DNA of 64,000 bases from AC-49 sp963817035 (GCA_963817035.1 CAWFMM010000004.1:1922001-1986000), one strand, 5' to 3'. Shown: positions 9,201 through 17,355, counted from the first letter of the stretch. Program-made: numbers and translations. Notes: generated by a model not told the origin, from the letters alone.

Positions 9201-9206
9201 ATCCTA
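9201..9206 (-). promoter_or_regulatory. Leaderless-type -10 element of guaB3
   Basis: TAGGAT on the minus strand, 6 nt before the guaB3 ATG (9192-9194). This spacing places transcription start at or next to the A of ATG. No good -35 is seen and there is no Shine-Dalgarno. Confidence 0.5.
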
Positions 9207-9221
9207 GGTGCGTATGCGGAC

Positions 9222-9300
9222 AAGAAAGCCCCGCGACGGCGGGGCCCGAAGAGTTCTTCTGGGTGGGGCGAGCGTGGGTGTGACAGCGGCAGGCCACGCC
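9222..9300 (-). ncRNA. Candidate small RNA upstream of guaB3
   Basis: A minus-strand TAGGAT at 9307-9312 could start a transcript near 9300. A perfect GC-rich hairpin (9228-9234 with 9239-9245, loop 4 nt) followed by TTTCTTG would end it near 9222. The 80-nt product has a C-rich unpaired stretch (about 9258-9280). Because guaB3 has its own -10 downstream of the hairpin, this unit could be independent; alternatively it is an attenuated leader of guaB3. No -35 is obvious. Confidence 0.3.
9228..9245 (-). terminator. Intrinsic terminator-like hairpin
   Basis: 7-bp perfect stem GCCCCGC/GCGGGGC with a 4-nt loop, followed on the minus strand by TTTCTT. It sits just upstream of the guaB3 -10 element and would stop minus-strand transcription arriving from the 9.3 kb side. 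Confidence 0.5.
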
Positions 9301-9446
9301 TGATCGATCCTAGCAGCGGGCCGCACGGCGCCCGTCGGGCTCGCCCCGCAAACTGGGTGAGTTGCAACGGCGGGGGCCAGCGTTGCAACCTGCGTGCCCG
9401 GTCTTCAAGCTGTCGCCTCGTGGCGTCGAAAGGTCAGGGGAGGCGT

Positions 9447-10991
9447 TTGTCCCTGCGTTCCCACAGTTCCCCCCGGTTTGTGCTGGTCTGTCTCGCGGCC
9501 CTGGCGCTCTGCGCCGCGCCCGCCGCCCAGGCCAAGCCGCACCGCTCCATCAAGCCGGTGCTGCTCAGCCTGCGCTGCGCCAAGTCGTGCACCGGTCCGC
9601 GGCTCGTGGCGATAGGCGGGGTGCTGAAGCTCGCGGGGCATCGGATTGTCCGCGGGATGACCGTCGTCTTCCCGTCGGCCGACGGCAACGCGCCGGTCCG
9701 CGCGCCGCTGCGGCTGACCGTCAACGGGTACGTGGTCACCGTGCCCGCGCAGGCGGGTACCGGCCTTGTGCACGTCAAGGACGCCCTCGGCCATCGCTCC
9801 AACGACATCGGCCCGGTCACGGTGCGCCAACCCGTCGTGGTCAAGCAGACGCCGCCGACCGCGACCACCGACGGGCCGGTCGGGCCGAGCCCGTTCGATG
9901 GCAACGGCATGTGGATCTGGCAGATGCCGAAGACCTCAGGAGGCTCGGTCCCGGCGATCATCGCCCAGGCCCAGGCCCATCACATCGACACGCTGTTCAT
10001 AAAGAGCTCCGACGGACCGTCGAACTATTGGGCCCAGTTCACGCCGGCGCTGATCGAGCAACTGCATGCGGCGGGCCTCCAGGTCTGCGCGTGGCAGTAC
10101 GTCTACGGCTCGCGCCCCGCGGGCGAGGCGGCGCTCGGCGTGCGCGCGGTCAATGACGGCGCCGACTGCCTGGTCATCGACGCCGAGGTCGAATATGAGG
10201 GGCGCTACAGCGCGGCGCAGACCTACGTGACCAAGCTGCGCGCCGGGGTCGGTCCCGACTACCCGATCGGCCTCGCCGGCTTCCCCTACGTCGACTACCA
10301 CCCGTCGTTCCCGTACTCGGTCTTCCTCGGTCCGGGCGCCGCGCAGTTCAACGCGCCGCAGATGTATTGGAAGACGATCGGGACCTCGGTCGACAACGTC
10401 TTCGCCCACACGTACACGAACAACACGCTCTACGAGCGCGCGATCTACCCGCTCGGACAGACCTACTCGTCACCCTCGTCGGCCGACATCGTGCGCTTCC
10501 GCCAGCTGTCGATCGCCTACGGCGCGACGGGGCTGTCGTGGTGGGACTGGCAGGAGACGCCCGCCGCGCTGTGGACGCCGGTGGGCTCGACGCTGCCGGC
10601 GCTGTCCGGGTTCACGCCCGTGACGACGATGCCGAATTTGCGGTTCGGCTCCAAGGGCGACCAGGTCGTGTGGCTCCAGGAGCATCTCGCGACGGCCTAC
10701 CCGGGGCTGAAGGTCGACGGCCAGTTCGGTTCCGGCACGGTCGGCGCGCTGAAGGCATTCCAGACGGCGCAGGGCCTGCCGGTGACCGCAGCGACCGACC
10801 TGGCAACGTGGCACGCGCTGCTCGGCCTTGAGCCGACGATGGCGAGCTGGAACGGATCGACGACCAACGTCCGCGGCGCGACGGCGCGGGCCGCGGGTGT
10901 GGCGCCACGCTGGGCGCGCACCGACGGTGCGCACGCCCCGCTCTCGGCGAAGCTGCCGGCCAGGCGCGACGAGATCCCGCGCGTCGGCTGA
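9447..10991 (+). CDS. Secreted glycoside-hydrolase-like protein with C-terminal peptidoglycan-binding domain
   Basis: A signal peptide (FVLVCLAALALCAAPAAQA) leads an IPT-like beta domain, then a TIM-barrel-like domain starting GMWIWQMPK, with LFIKSSDG, VCAWQYVYG, LVIDAEVEYE (a DxE pair at a strand end) and WWDWQE. It ends with a PG_binding_1 module (GDQVVWLQEHL, VDGQFGSGT). The layout fits a wall-bound glycan hydrolase, but the substrate is unknown. TTG at 9447 follows AGGGGAGG; GTG at 9420 and ATG at 9357 are alternatives with weaker upstream signals. Confidence 0.8.
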   Translation: MSLRSHSSPRFVLVCLAALALCAAPAAQAKPHRSIKPVLLSLRCAKSCTGPRLVAIGGVLKLAGHRIVRGMTVVFPSADGNAPVRAPLRLTVNGYVVTVPAQAGTGLVHVKDALGHRSNDIGPVTVRQPVVVKQTPPTATTDGPVGPSPFDGNGMWIWQMPKTSGGSVPAIIAQAQAHHIDTLFIKSSDGPSNYWAQFTPALIEQLHAAGLQVCAWQYVYGSRPAGEAALGVRAVNDGADCLVIDAEVEYEGRYSAAQTYVTKLRAGVGPDYPIGLAGFPYVDYHPSFPYSVFLGPGAAQFNAPQMYWKTIGTSVDNVFAHTYTNNTLYERAIYPLGQTYSSPSSADIVRFRQLSIAYGATGLSWWDWQETPAALWTPVGSTLPALSGFTPVTTMPNLRFGSKGDQVVWLQEHLATAYPGLKVDGQFGSGTVGALKAFQTAQGLPVTAATDLATWHALLGLEPTMASWNGSTTNVRGATARAAGVAPRWARTDGAHAPLSAKLPARRDEIPRVG

Positions 10992-11023
10992 GCCCTCGGC
11001 CTCTGGCGGTTCGTGAACAGCGC

Positions 11024-11163
11024 GGCGAGCGAGTGTGGGACTGGCGCCGGTGGCGAACCCTCGGGGGCATACCGTCCCGTTCTGTGCCCTATGGGGGGTA
11101 GTTCTGGACGGCCATCCCCCGAGGGGGCGAGCGAGCGCGGGGTCCCTACTCACCTTCGCTGCC
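11024..11163. ncRNA. Candidate structured RNA or repeat element
   Basis: Nested helices: 11049-11057 with 11155-11163 (9 bp, two G-U), directly followed by a perfect 10-bp helix 11058-11067/11116-11125, then 11072-11077/11106-11111 (6 bp). A 10-nt direct repeat GGCGAGCGAG occurs at 11024 and 11126. The region lies between convergent genes, has no convincing ORF and no U-run. It could be an independent RNA or a copy of a dispersed repeat. Confidence 0.4.
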
Positions 11164-11189
11164 AAGAGCCCGGCACCGAGGCCCGGGCC

Positions 11190-11804
11190 CTACCGGCGGC
11201 TCTGCGGCGCGGTCGTCGACGAGCTCGGGATCGGGTCCTGGGGCTCGAGCGTGCCGTTGTCGAGCGCGTAGGTCACGTTGGCCGAGCCGGTCGGCTGGGT
11301 CAGCGGGGCGCCGGGGGCATACAGCGCGTAGCGCAGCGTGACCGACGTGTCGTCCTGGCCGACCACGCTGATGCCCGCGCTCGGGTCCCTGGTGTCGGTG
11401 CCGATGTAGCGGCCGCGGACGAAGAAGAACGCCTGCTCCTCGCCGGTCTGGCGGGTCCCGACGATCACGCCGAGCGTGGAGTCAGGGTGGAAGGTGTAGG
11501 TGACGGCCGGGGTGTAGCCGCGCCTCTTGACGCTCGCCTCGGCGGCGGCGAGATCGCCGGTCGAGCCCGTGGCGGAGGCCGGCGCCGTCGCGGTGGACGG
11601 CGGGGTCGCCGGCGTCGAGCGCGTCGTTGTGGCAGTGGTCGTCGAGCTCGGCGTGGTGTGCGCGGGCACCGTCGCCGCCGTGGTCGGGGCCGGCGCGGTC
11701 ACGGTGACGATCTCGACCTTGGCCTTCTTGGAGCCGCACCCGGCCGCAAGCCCCGCCGTCAGGGCGATCGTGAGCAGGACAATGGCGCTGCGAGATCCGA
11801 TCAT
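11190..11804 (-). CDS. Putative lipoprotein
   Basis: 204 residues with a lipobox LAAGC at residues 19-23, so it is predicted to be diacylated on the cysteine and anchored outside the membrane. A Thr/Ala/Pro-rich linker (about 40-85) follows, then a compact beta-rich domain of about 100 residues (GYTPAVTYTFHP to TYALDNG). This resembles LppP/LprE-type actinobacterial lipoproteins, but the assignment is tentative. TACCCT lies 8 nt before the ATG, fitting a near-leaderless transcript. It stands 44 bp after the start-distal PfkB gene. Confidence 0.75.
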   Translation of the reverse strand: MIGSRSAIVLLTIALTAGLAAGCGSKKAKVEIVTVTAPAPTTAATVPAHTTPSSTTTATTTRSTPATPPSTATAPASATGSTGDLAAAEASVKRRGYTPAVTYTFHPDSTLGVIVGTRQTGEEQAFFFVRGRYIGTDTRDPSAGISVVGQDDTSVTLRYALYAPGAPLTQPTGSANVTYALDNGTLEPQDPIPSSSTTAPQSRR

Positions 11805-11812
11805 CGCGGGCC

Positions 11813-11818
11813 AGGGTA
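11813..11818 (-). promoter_or_regulatory. Near-leaderless -10 element of the lipoprotein gene
   Basis: TACCCT on the minus strand, 8 nt before the ATG at 11802-11804, without a ribosome binding site between. Confidence 0.4.
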
Positions 11819-11848
11819 CCGGCGGGCGCCGACGGTGCGAGCTGGTTC

Positions 11849-12808
11849 TCAGCTGACCTCAGCCGGCTCGCTGAGGAGCTCCACCCGCGTGTCGCCGACC
11901 AGCTTCTCGACCTCTTTGGGATCGATCAGCCCCGCCCCGAGGCGCTGTGTGGAGTCGGCACCACACGCGACCGCGAACCGTAGGCAGTCCGACGGTGGCT
12001 GGCGCCCGTAGCGCGCAGCGACGTAGCCGGCCAGGAACGCATCGCCGGCGCCGACCGCCGCGACGGGCTCGCGTGGCGGGATGAAGATCCGGTGCATGAC
12101 GCGCTCGCCGTCGACCTGGAGGCAGCCGATGCACCCGTCGGGCACCGTCATGATCGCCTCGCGGGCGCCGAGCGCAACCATCTCGCGCGCGGCGATCACG
12201 AGGTCCTCGTCGTCGTTGAACTCGTGGCCCACGAGCTCCTCGGCCTCGACGACGTTCGGGCAGATCACGTCGGGCTCGGCCCGCACGGCGTGGCGCAGCG
12301 GGTCGCCGTCGGCATCCACGACGATCTGCACGTCGAGCTTGCGCAGGTCGCGGATCAGCGCGCCGTAGATCTCGAGGTCGACGCCGCGCGGCAGCGACCC
12401 GGCGAAGACGACGATGTCGGCGCCGCGGGCGAGGTACATCAGCTTGTCGCGGAACAGGTCGAGCTCAGACTCGGTGACCCGCGGGCCGCGCTCGTTGATC
12501 TCGGTCTGCTGGCCGTTGGTCGGATCGTGCACGGCGGTGTTGGTGCGCGACTCCTCCCCGATGCGCACGAAGTCGTTGAGAATCGACTCGGCCGTGAGCT
12601 GCTCGACGATCCGCGTCCCGGTCGGCCCACCGGCGAACCCGGTCGCGATCACCGGCTGTCCGAGCGCCTTGAGCCCGCGCGCGACGTTGACGCCCTTGCC
12701 GCCGGCCATCGTCGTCTGGTCGACGGTCCGGTGGCGCCGGCCGAGGCGGAAGTTCGGGACCGAGAGCGACTTGTCGATCGCGGCGTTGAGCGTGACGGTG
12801 ATGATCAT
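11849..12808 (-). CDS. PfkB-family sugar kinase (1-phosphofructokinase-like)
   Basis: 319 residues starting MIITVTLNAAIDK. The substrate-binding AGGKGVNVARGL and the ATP/catalytic motif VGAGDAFLAGY with the catalytic Asp are both present, and the overall order matches 1-phosphofructokinase/6-phosphofructokinase type II. Likely substrate is a phosphorylated hexose; fructose-1-phosphate is only a guess because no PTS genes are nearby. Its ATG overlaps the stop of the DD-carboxypeptidase by 4 nt (ATGA), an odd functional pairing that may coordinate sugar use with wall synthesis. Confidence 0.88.
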   Translation of the reverse strand: MIITVTLNAAIDKSLSVPNFRLGRRHRTVDQTTMAGGKGVNVARGLKALGQPVIATGFAGGPTGTRIVEQLTAESILNDFVRIGEESRTNTAVHDPTNGQQTEINERGPRVTESELDLFRDKLMYLARGADIVVFAGSLPRGVDLEIYGALIRDLRKLDVQIVVDADGDPLRHAVRAEPDVICPNVVEAEELVGHEFNDDEDLVIAAREMVALGAREAIMTVPDGCIGCLQVDGERVMHRIFIPPREPVAAVGAGDAFLAGYVAARYGRQPPSDCLRFAVACGADSTQRLGAGLIDPKEVEKLVGDTRVELLSEPAEVS

Positions 12809-14064
12809 GCGATCCCGGTCTCTGCTGACTGGCGGCGTCGGCGGCGCTTGGCAACTCGACGCCGCCACAGCACGAGGTACACGGTACAGACCGCCAGGGC
12901 GAGCAGCACGAGCAGTGACCAATGGTGGCTCAAATAGTGCGATGCCTTCTGAGTGAACGTCGGCGCCGCGATCGCCGCGGTGGTCACGAGCGGCACGTGG
13001 GCAACGACGAGACCCCGCTGGCGAACCTCGATCGTGCCGACCTGTGCCCCGGCCGCCAGCGGGCCCTCGATCGATGACGGAGCATCGACGACCGTCGTCG
13101 TGATCTCCTCGCTGCGCCGAGCGGTGCGCCGCACCGTGCCTTCAGCCACGAGGCGCGCGATCGTCGATCGATCGGTGAGGGCGGCATGGGCGAACACCGC
13201 GCCGCGCTTGACCGGCGTGATCACGTGGTAGAGCGCCAGCCCGTAGCGCAGCAGCGCCAGCGTGTCCCTGTCGCGCGCATCCTCCGACGGATCGTCGAGC
13301 ACCGCGCTGACGACGGTGATCCCGTCGCGCGTCGCCGAGCCGACGAGGCAGTAGCCGGCGAGCTGGGTGTGGCCGGTCTTGACGCCGTTGACGTAGGAGA
13401 CCTTGTTGAGCAGGTCGTTGACGTTGGTCAGTTTGCGCGGGTGATCGCCGGTCTGCAGCGTCACATGGCCCATGTTCGTCGTGCGGCGGAGGAAGTCGTG
13501 GCTGCGCACGACGAGCGCGAGCTTGACGAGATCCGAGGCGCTCGAGTAGTTGCCGGACTCGTCGAGCCCGACTGGGTTGGCGTAGTGGGTGTGCGTCAGG
13601 CCGAGGCGCGTGGCCTCCTTGTTCATCAGCCGCACGAAATGCGAGCGCGAGCCGGCAACCCCGACCGCGAGCGTCGCGGCGGCGTCGTTGGCCGAGGCGA
13701 CGAGCAGCCCGCGGACGAGGTCGGCGACCTTCATCTTCTCGCCGGCGCGCAGGCCGATGACCGACTCGGCCGGCTGGCCCTGATAGTTGACGGCGGTGAA
13801 CGTGCGGTGCAGCGAGGCGTTCTCCAGCGTGACCAGCGCGGTCATCATCTTCGTCGTCGAGGCGATCGGGCGGCGCACGAACGCCCGGCGCGCGAGGATC
13901 ACGTCCCCGGTCACTGGCTCGATCAGGATCGCCTCAGGGGCCTGGATCTCGGGTGCGGTCGGCGGATGGGCGATCGCCCTCGCCGCCAGCGCGGGCGGCG
14001 CGGCGGCGATCAACAGGGCGCCGAGCGCGACGAGCACACCCAGCGCCGCAACCGCGCGCCTCAC
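12805..14064 (-). CDS. D-alanyl-D-alanine carboxypeptidase (S11 family)
   Basis: Trims the terminal D-Ala from peptidoglycan pentapeptides outside the membrane. 419 residues: signal peptide (VRRAVAALGVLVALG), the SxxK motif in IASTTKMM, SxN as SAND, and KTG in VNGVKTGHT. All three active-site motifs are intact. A C-terminal membrane anchor (LLVLLALAVCTVYLVLW) and a basic cytoplasmic tail follow. GTG at 14062-14064 overlaps the LysM stop by GTGA; an extended upstream reading frame is only antisense-like filler. Confidence 0.93.
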   Translation of the reverse strand: MRRAVAALGVLVALGALLIAAAPPALAARAIAHPPTAPEIQAPEAILIEPVTGDVILARRAFVRRPIASTTKMMTALVTLENASLHRTFTAVNYQGQPAESVIGLRAGEKMKVADLVRGLLVASANDAAATLAVGVAGSRSHFVRLMNKEATRLGLTHTHYANPVGLDESGNYSSASDLVKLALVVRSHDFLRRTTNMGHVTLQTGDHPRKLTNVNDLLNKVSYVNGVKTGHTQLAGYCLVGSATRDGITVVSAVLDDPSEDARDRDTLALLRYGLALYHVITPVKRGAVFAHAALTDRSTIARLVAEGTVRRTARRSEEITTTVVDAPSSIEGPLAAGAQVGTIEVRQRGLVVAHVPLVTTAAIAAPTFTQKASHYLSHHWSLLVLLALAVCTVYLVLWRRRVAKRRRRRQSAETGIA

Positions 14065-14363
14065 CGCAGATGAATCTTCTGCCCGGGCTGAAGCCCGTGA
14101 TCGTCCAGCGACACGTTGAGCGCCTTGATCTTCTCGACCGTGACGTGGTGCTTGTGAGCGATCCCCGACAGCGTGTCGCCGCTCTTGACCACGTAGACGG
14201 TGTGCACCGTGACCGTCTTGTGCTTCTTGGCCTTCGACGAGGTTGTTTTCGCCGTCTTCGTCTTGTCGTCGGTCAGGAAGTTCGCGTGCACCACGGAGTA
14301 GATCGCCCCGGCGCAGACGGCGATGGCGAGCACGGCGAATATGCGGGCCAGGGCCTTGCGCAT
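14061..14363 (-). CDS. LysM-domain small exported protein
   Basis: 100 residues. An N-terminal hydrophobic segment (ALARIFAVLAIAVCAGAIYS) anchors or exports it, a Lys/Thr-rich spacer follows, and residues 55-100 are one LysM repeat (YVVKSGDTLSGIAHKH to LQPGQKIHL), which binds GlcNAc chains. It is the first gene of LysM-DD-carboxypeptidase-PfkB with 4-nt overlaps throughout. A TACGAT hexamer 6 nt before ATG suggests a leaderless start. Confidence 0.88.
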   Translation of the reverse strand: MRKALARIFAVLAIAVCAGAIYSVVHANFLTDDKTKTAKTTSSKAKKHKTVTVHTVYVVKSGDTLSGIAHKHHVTVEKIKALNVSLDDHGLQPGQKIHLR

Positions 14364-14369
14364 GGGCGC

Positions 14370-14375
14370 ATCGTA
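14370..14375 (-). promoter_or_regulatory. Leaderless-type -10 element of the LysM operon
   Basis: TACGAT on the minus strand with a 6-nt gap to the ATG at 14361-14363. Confidence 0.45.
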
Positions 14376-14399
14376 CGGACGGCGGGCTCATCGGGCCCA

Positions 14400-15308
14400 C
14401 TACGCAAGCGCCCATGCGAGGGCGCGAAGCCGCTCGGCCTCGGCCCGGGCGGCGGTCGCCGGGCCGCTTCCGGTGCTCTCGCCGGCGTTGACGATCGACC
14501 GTGAAGCGCTGACCAGACCGCCCGCCCGGCCGGGGGCGAACGCCGGCGCGAGGTCCTGCACCTGGCCGCCCTGGGCGCCGATCCCGGGCAACAAGAACGG
14601 GGCACGCGGCATCAGTTCGCGCATCCGGGCCAGGTGTTCGGGCGCGGTCGAGCCGGCGACGGCGCCGACGTCGGCGAGCGGCTCGCCCTCGCCGAGCTCG
14701 TCGACGATCACGGCCACGCGCTCCCACAGCGGCCCGCCGGCGGCGAGCTCGAGATCCTCGATGTCGGCTGCGCCGGGGTTGGACGTGCGCACGAGAACGA
14801 AGATGGCAGCTTGCTGCGCGCGAGCCGCCACCAACAGCGACTGGAGCGTGTCGATGCCCATGTACGGCGACGCGGTGCACGCGTCGGCCTGAAGGCCGGG
14901 GATGTCACCAAAGGGCGAAGGGATGCCTCCGAACAGGGCCTGTCCGTAGGCGGTGTTCGTGACGTCGATGTCGCCGCGCTTGCCGTCGGCGAGAACGATC
15001 AGGCCGGCGTCGTGGGCGTGCTCGACCACCGCGGTCAGCGCGTCACGGCCGGGGGCGCCGAGGCGCTCGAAGCACGCGAGCTGCGGCTTGATCAGCGCAC
15101 ACGCCGGGCCGGCGGCGTCGATGACCGCCCGGCAATGGGCGATCACCGCGGCCGCGGCACGGTGCGTGGGTGAGCCGGCGGCGGGCGCCTGAGCGACCGC
15201 CGCCGGCCACAGCCGTGAGGGATCAGGATCGAGTCCCAGGACAACCTGGGACTCGCGGCGGGCTACCTGCTCCGCCAGCCGAGCGCCGAACGCGGCGTCG
15301 GACGTCAG
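14400..15308 (-). CDS. pyrF: Orotidine-5'-phosphate decarboxylase, type 2
   Basis: Makes UMP from OMP. The active-site motif LADGKRGDI (Lys and Asp), the TASPYMG segment and PGIGAQGG match the mycobacterial-type enzyme. Homology clearly continues upstream of the first GTG (15144-15146): FGARLAE and VVLGLDPDPS, with the OMP-binding Asp, lie in the same open frame. That frame has no ATG, GTG or TTG back into hup for over 100 nt, so a CTG at 15306-15308, overlapping the hup stop, is proposed as the start (302 residues). A conventional caller would begin at 15146. Confidence 0.85.
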   Translation of the reverse strand: MTSDAAFGARLAEQVARRESQVVLGLDPDPSRLWPAAVAQAPAAGSPTHRAAAAVIAHCRAVIDAAGPACALIKPQLACFERLGAPGRDALTAVVEHAHDAGLIVLADGKRGDIDVTNTAYGQALFGGIPSPFGDIPGLQADACTASPYMGIDTLQSLLVAARAQQAAIFVLVRTSNPGAADIEDLELAAGGPLWERVAVIVDELGEGEPLADVGAVAGSTAPEHLARMRELMPRAPFLLPGIGAQGGQVQDLAPAFAPGRAGGLVSASRSIVNAGESTGSGPATAARAEAERLRALAWALA

Positions 15309-15580
15309 CTCTTGATCGCCTTCTTGAGACCGGAGCCAGCGGTGAAGCGCGGCACCTTGGCCGCGGCGATCTGGATCGCCTCGCCGGTACGCGGGTTCAC
15401 GCCCTGACGGGCGCCGCGGTGGGAGACATGGAACTTCCCGAAGCCGGTGAACGCCACATCGTCGCCGCTCTTGAGCGACGCTTCGATGGTCGCGAGCAGG
15501 GCGTCAACAGCGGCGCCGGCTTCCTTCTTGCCAAGGTCTGCGCGGCGCGCAACCTCGTCGATGACCTCAGTTTTGGTCAT
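15305..15580 (-). CDS. hup: HU-family DNA-binding protein
   Basis: Small histone-like dimeric protein, 91 residues from MTKTEVIDEVARR. The DNA-binding arm has FGKFHVSHR and GVNPRTGEAI, followed by VPRFTAGSGLKKAI. It lacks the long Lys/Ala tail of mycobacterial HupB, so it is the short type. A strong AGGAGG lies about 8 nt before the ATG. Its stop overlaps the proposed pyrF start, so the two are one operon. Confidence 0.95.
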   Translation of the reverse strand: MTKTEVIDEVARRADLGKKEAGAAVDALLATIEASLKSGDDVAFTGFGKFHVSHRGARQGVNPRTGEAIQIAAAKVPRFTAGSGLKKAIKS

Positions 15581-15702
15581 GCAGAGTCCTCCTGGGAGTC
15601 TTTGTGATCGGTCCGCGACGCTAGCAACGACGTCGGGCAGACCGCGCTGCGCCATCGAGCACCTTGCGCGCGGGACGGTGGCTGTCGGCACCGTGCACGA
15701 CA

Positions 15703-15861
15703 ATGCGCCCCGTGTCGCTTTCCCGCATCGCGTGGCTCGTAACCGTCTTCGCCTGTCTGGTCACATCGGTGCTGCTGCTGGCGTCGGGGTACCAGGGCTA
15801 CGCCGGGGTCGCACTGGCCGTCGGGGCGTGCGCGGCGATCAATCTGCGGGCGCCGTCGTAG
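15703..15861 (+). CDS. Small two-helix membrane protein
   Basis: 52 residues from ATG at 15703: a basic start (MRPVSLSRIAW), a hydrophobic helix (WLVTVFACLVTSVLLLASGY) and a second one (GVALAVGACAAINL). The compact two-helix hairpin and lack of other coding on this strand support a real gene. The function is unknown. Its last 23 nt overlap the end of the convergent CDF transporter gene. Confidence 0.55.
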   Translation: MRPVSLSRIAWLVTVFACLVTSVLLLASGYQGYAGVALAVGACAAINLRAPS

Positions 15862-16789
15862 GGACGATCTCGGTCCCCGGCACGACGCGGTCGGCGGGCT
15901 CGAGGTGGATGAGGACGTCGGCGCCGCCGATGCGTTCGCGGATCGCGTCCTGGAGCTGGTGGGCGGTGGCGTGGGCCGCCTCAAGGGTTGTGCCGTCCTG
16001 GAACTGGACGTGCATGTCGACGTAGCGTCGGGCGCCCGCGCGGCGCGCCCGGAGCTTGTGGTAGCCGGCGACGCCGCGGGGGCCGAAGGCGAGGACGGTG
16101 TCGCGGATCGCGTCGATCTCGTCGGCCGGCAGCGCCTCGTCGACGAGGATTCGCGACGAGCGCGAGACGATCCGGAAGCCGCTGAACGCGATGACCCCGG
16201 CGAGCAACAGCGCGACGGCCGGGTCGATCCAGCTCTCCCCCGTGATCTGTACGAGCACCAGGCCGATCAGCACGCCGGCGGACGTGACGACGTCGGTGCG
16301 CAGGTGCGTCGCGTCGGCGTCGAGCGCCGGCGACGACGTTCGCCGCGCGCGACGACGCAGCTCGCCGGAGACGACGAGGTTGACCACGATCGAGATCGCC
16401 ACGACGACGATGCCGAAGCCGAGCCGCTGGACCTGCGAGCCGATCACGAGGTGGCGGATCGCCTCGAAGGCGATGACCCCCGAGCCGACAAGGATCAGGA
16501 TCCCCTCGATCGCCGAGCTCAGATCCTCGATCTTCTCGTGCCCGTACGGGTGCGATTCGTCTGCAGGCTCGTCGGCCTTGCGCACCGACAGCCAGGCGAT
16601 GATCGAGGCGACGAGGTCGATCGCCGAGTGCAGCGCCTCGGTCAGGATCGCCACCGAGCCGGTGACCGAGCCCGCCACGACCTTGAGCAGGATCAGGCAC
16701 GAGTTCGACATGATCGACAGCAGCGCGCCACGGACCTTGACCGGGTCCGAGCCGTGCATCGTGCTCGTGCTGGTCCGCGGCTTGCTCAT
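15839..16789 (-). CDS. Cation diffusion facilitator (CDF) transporter
   Basis: Exports divalent cations such as Zn2+ in exchange for protons. 316 residues with six membrane segments. Helix 2 carries the HSAIDLVA metal site, helix 5 has DATHLRTDV-type residues (H and D), and the loop motif HPYGHEKIE is present. The C-terminal cytoplasmic domain (DMHVQFQDGT, AHATAHQLQDAI) is complete. The start at 16787-16789 gives a 4-nt ATGA overlap with rdgB, so it ends the murI-rph-rdgB operon. Confidence 0.92.
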   Translation of the reverse strand: MSKPRTSTSTMHGSDPVKVRGALLSIMSNSCLILLKVVAGSVTGSVAILTEALHSAIDLVASIIAWLSVRKADEPADESHPYGHEKIEDLSSAIEGILILVGSGVIAFEAIRHLVIGSQVQRLGFGIVVVAISIVVNLVVSGELRRRARRTSSPALDADATHLRTDVVTSAGVLIGLVLVQITGESWIDPAVALLLAGVIAFSGFRIVSRSSRILVDEALPADEIDAIRDTVLAFGPRGVAGYHKLRARRAGARRYVDMHVQFQDGTTLEAAHATAHQLQDAIRERIGGADVLIHLEPADRVVPGTEIVPTTAPAD

Positions 16790-17355
16790 CGCTGGGCCAG
16801 CCATTGCAGGAGCATCTGCGCAGCGCGGCCGCGGTGGCTGATCGCGTCCTTCTGTGCCGGCGTCAGCTCAGCCATCGTCCGGCCGGCGGTGTCGTCGTCG
16901 GGCAGGAAGATCGGGTCATACCCAAAGCCGCCGTCGCCGTGTGCCTGCGCTGACATCGTCCCCGTGCAGCGACCCTCGAAGACCTGCTCGACGCCGTCGA
17001 GCTGTACGTAGGCGATCGCGCAGACGTAGGCCAGCGCGCTGCCGGCCGGCGCCTCGGCGCGCAGCTTGGCCAGGTTCTCGCCGTCGCCTGCATGCTCACC
17101 GGCGTAGCGAGCCGAGTACACGCCGGGCGCGCCGCCGAGCGCCGCGGACTCGATGCCGGAGTCGTCGGCGATCGCGGTCGTGCCGGTCGCCGCGGCGGCG
17201 GCGCGCGCTTTGTCGAGCGCGTTGGCCGCGAACGTCGCGCCGGTCTCGGGCGGTAGGACGATCTCCTCGGGCAGCGCTACGATCTCGTGCGGCGCCAGCA
17301 TCCCGCCGAACTCGCGGATCTTGTGGTCATTGCGGGTGGCGAGTACGAGCCTCAT
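16786..17355 (-). CDS. rdgB: XTP/dITP diphosphatase
   Basis: Removes non-canonical purine nucleotides (dITP, XTP) from the pool. 189 residues with the N-terminal LVLATRNDHKIREF, the metal motif ADDSGIE, YSARYAG, and GFGYDPIFLP, all family hallmarks. It overlaps rph upstream and the CDF gene downstream by 4 nt each. The murI-rph-rdgB order is conserved in actinobacteria. Confidence 0.96.
   Translation of the reverse strand: MRLVLATRNDHKIREFGGMLAPHEIVALPEEIVLPPETGATFAANALDKARAAAAATGTTAIADDSGIESAALGGAPGVYSARYAGEHAGDGENLAKLRAEAPAGSALAYVCAIAYVQLDGVEQVFEGRCTGTMSAQAHGDGGFGYDPIFLPDDDTAGRTMAELTPAQKDAISHRGRAAQMLLQWLAQR

Noticed and set aside
14064..14880. N-terminal extension of the DD-carboxypeptidase frame across the LysM gene
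   Set aside because: The extension has shadow composition; the signal peptide begins at GTG 14064, which overlaps the LysM stop by 4 nt as in neighbouring genes.
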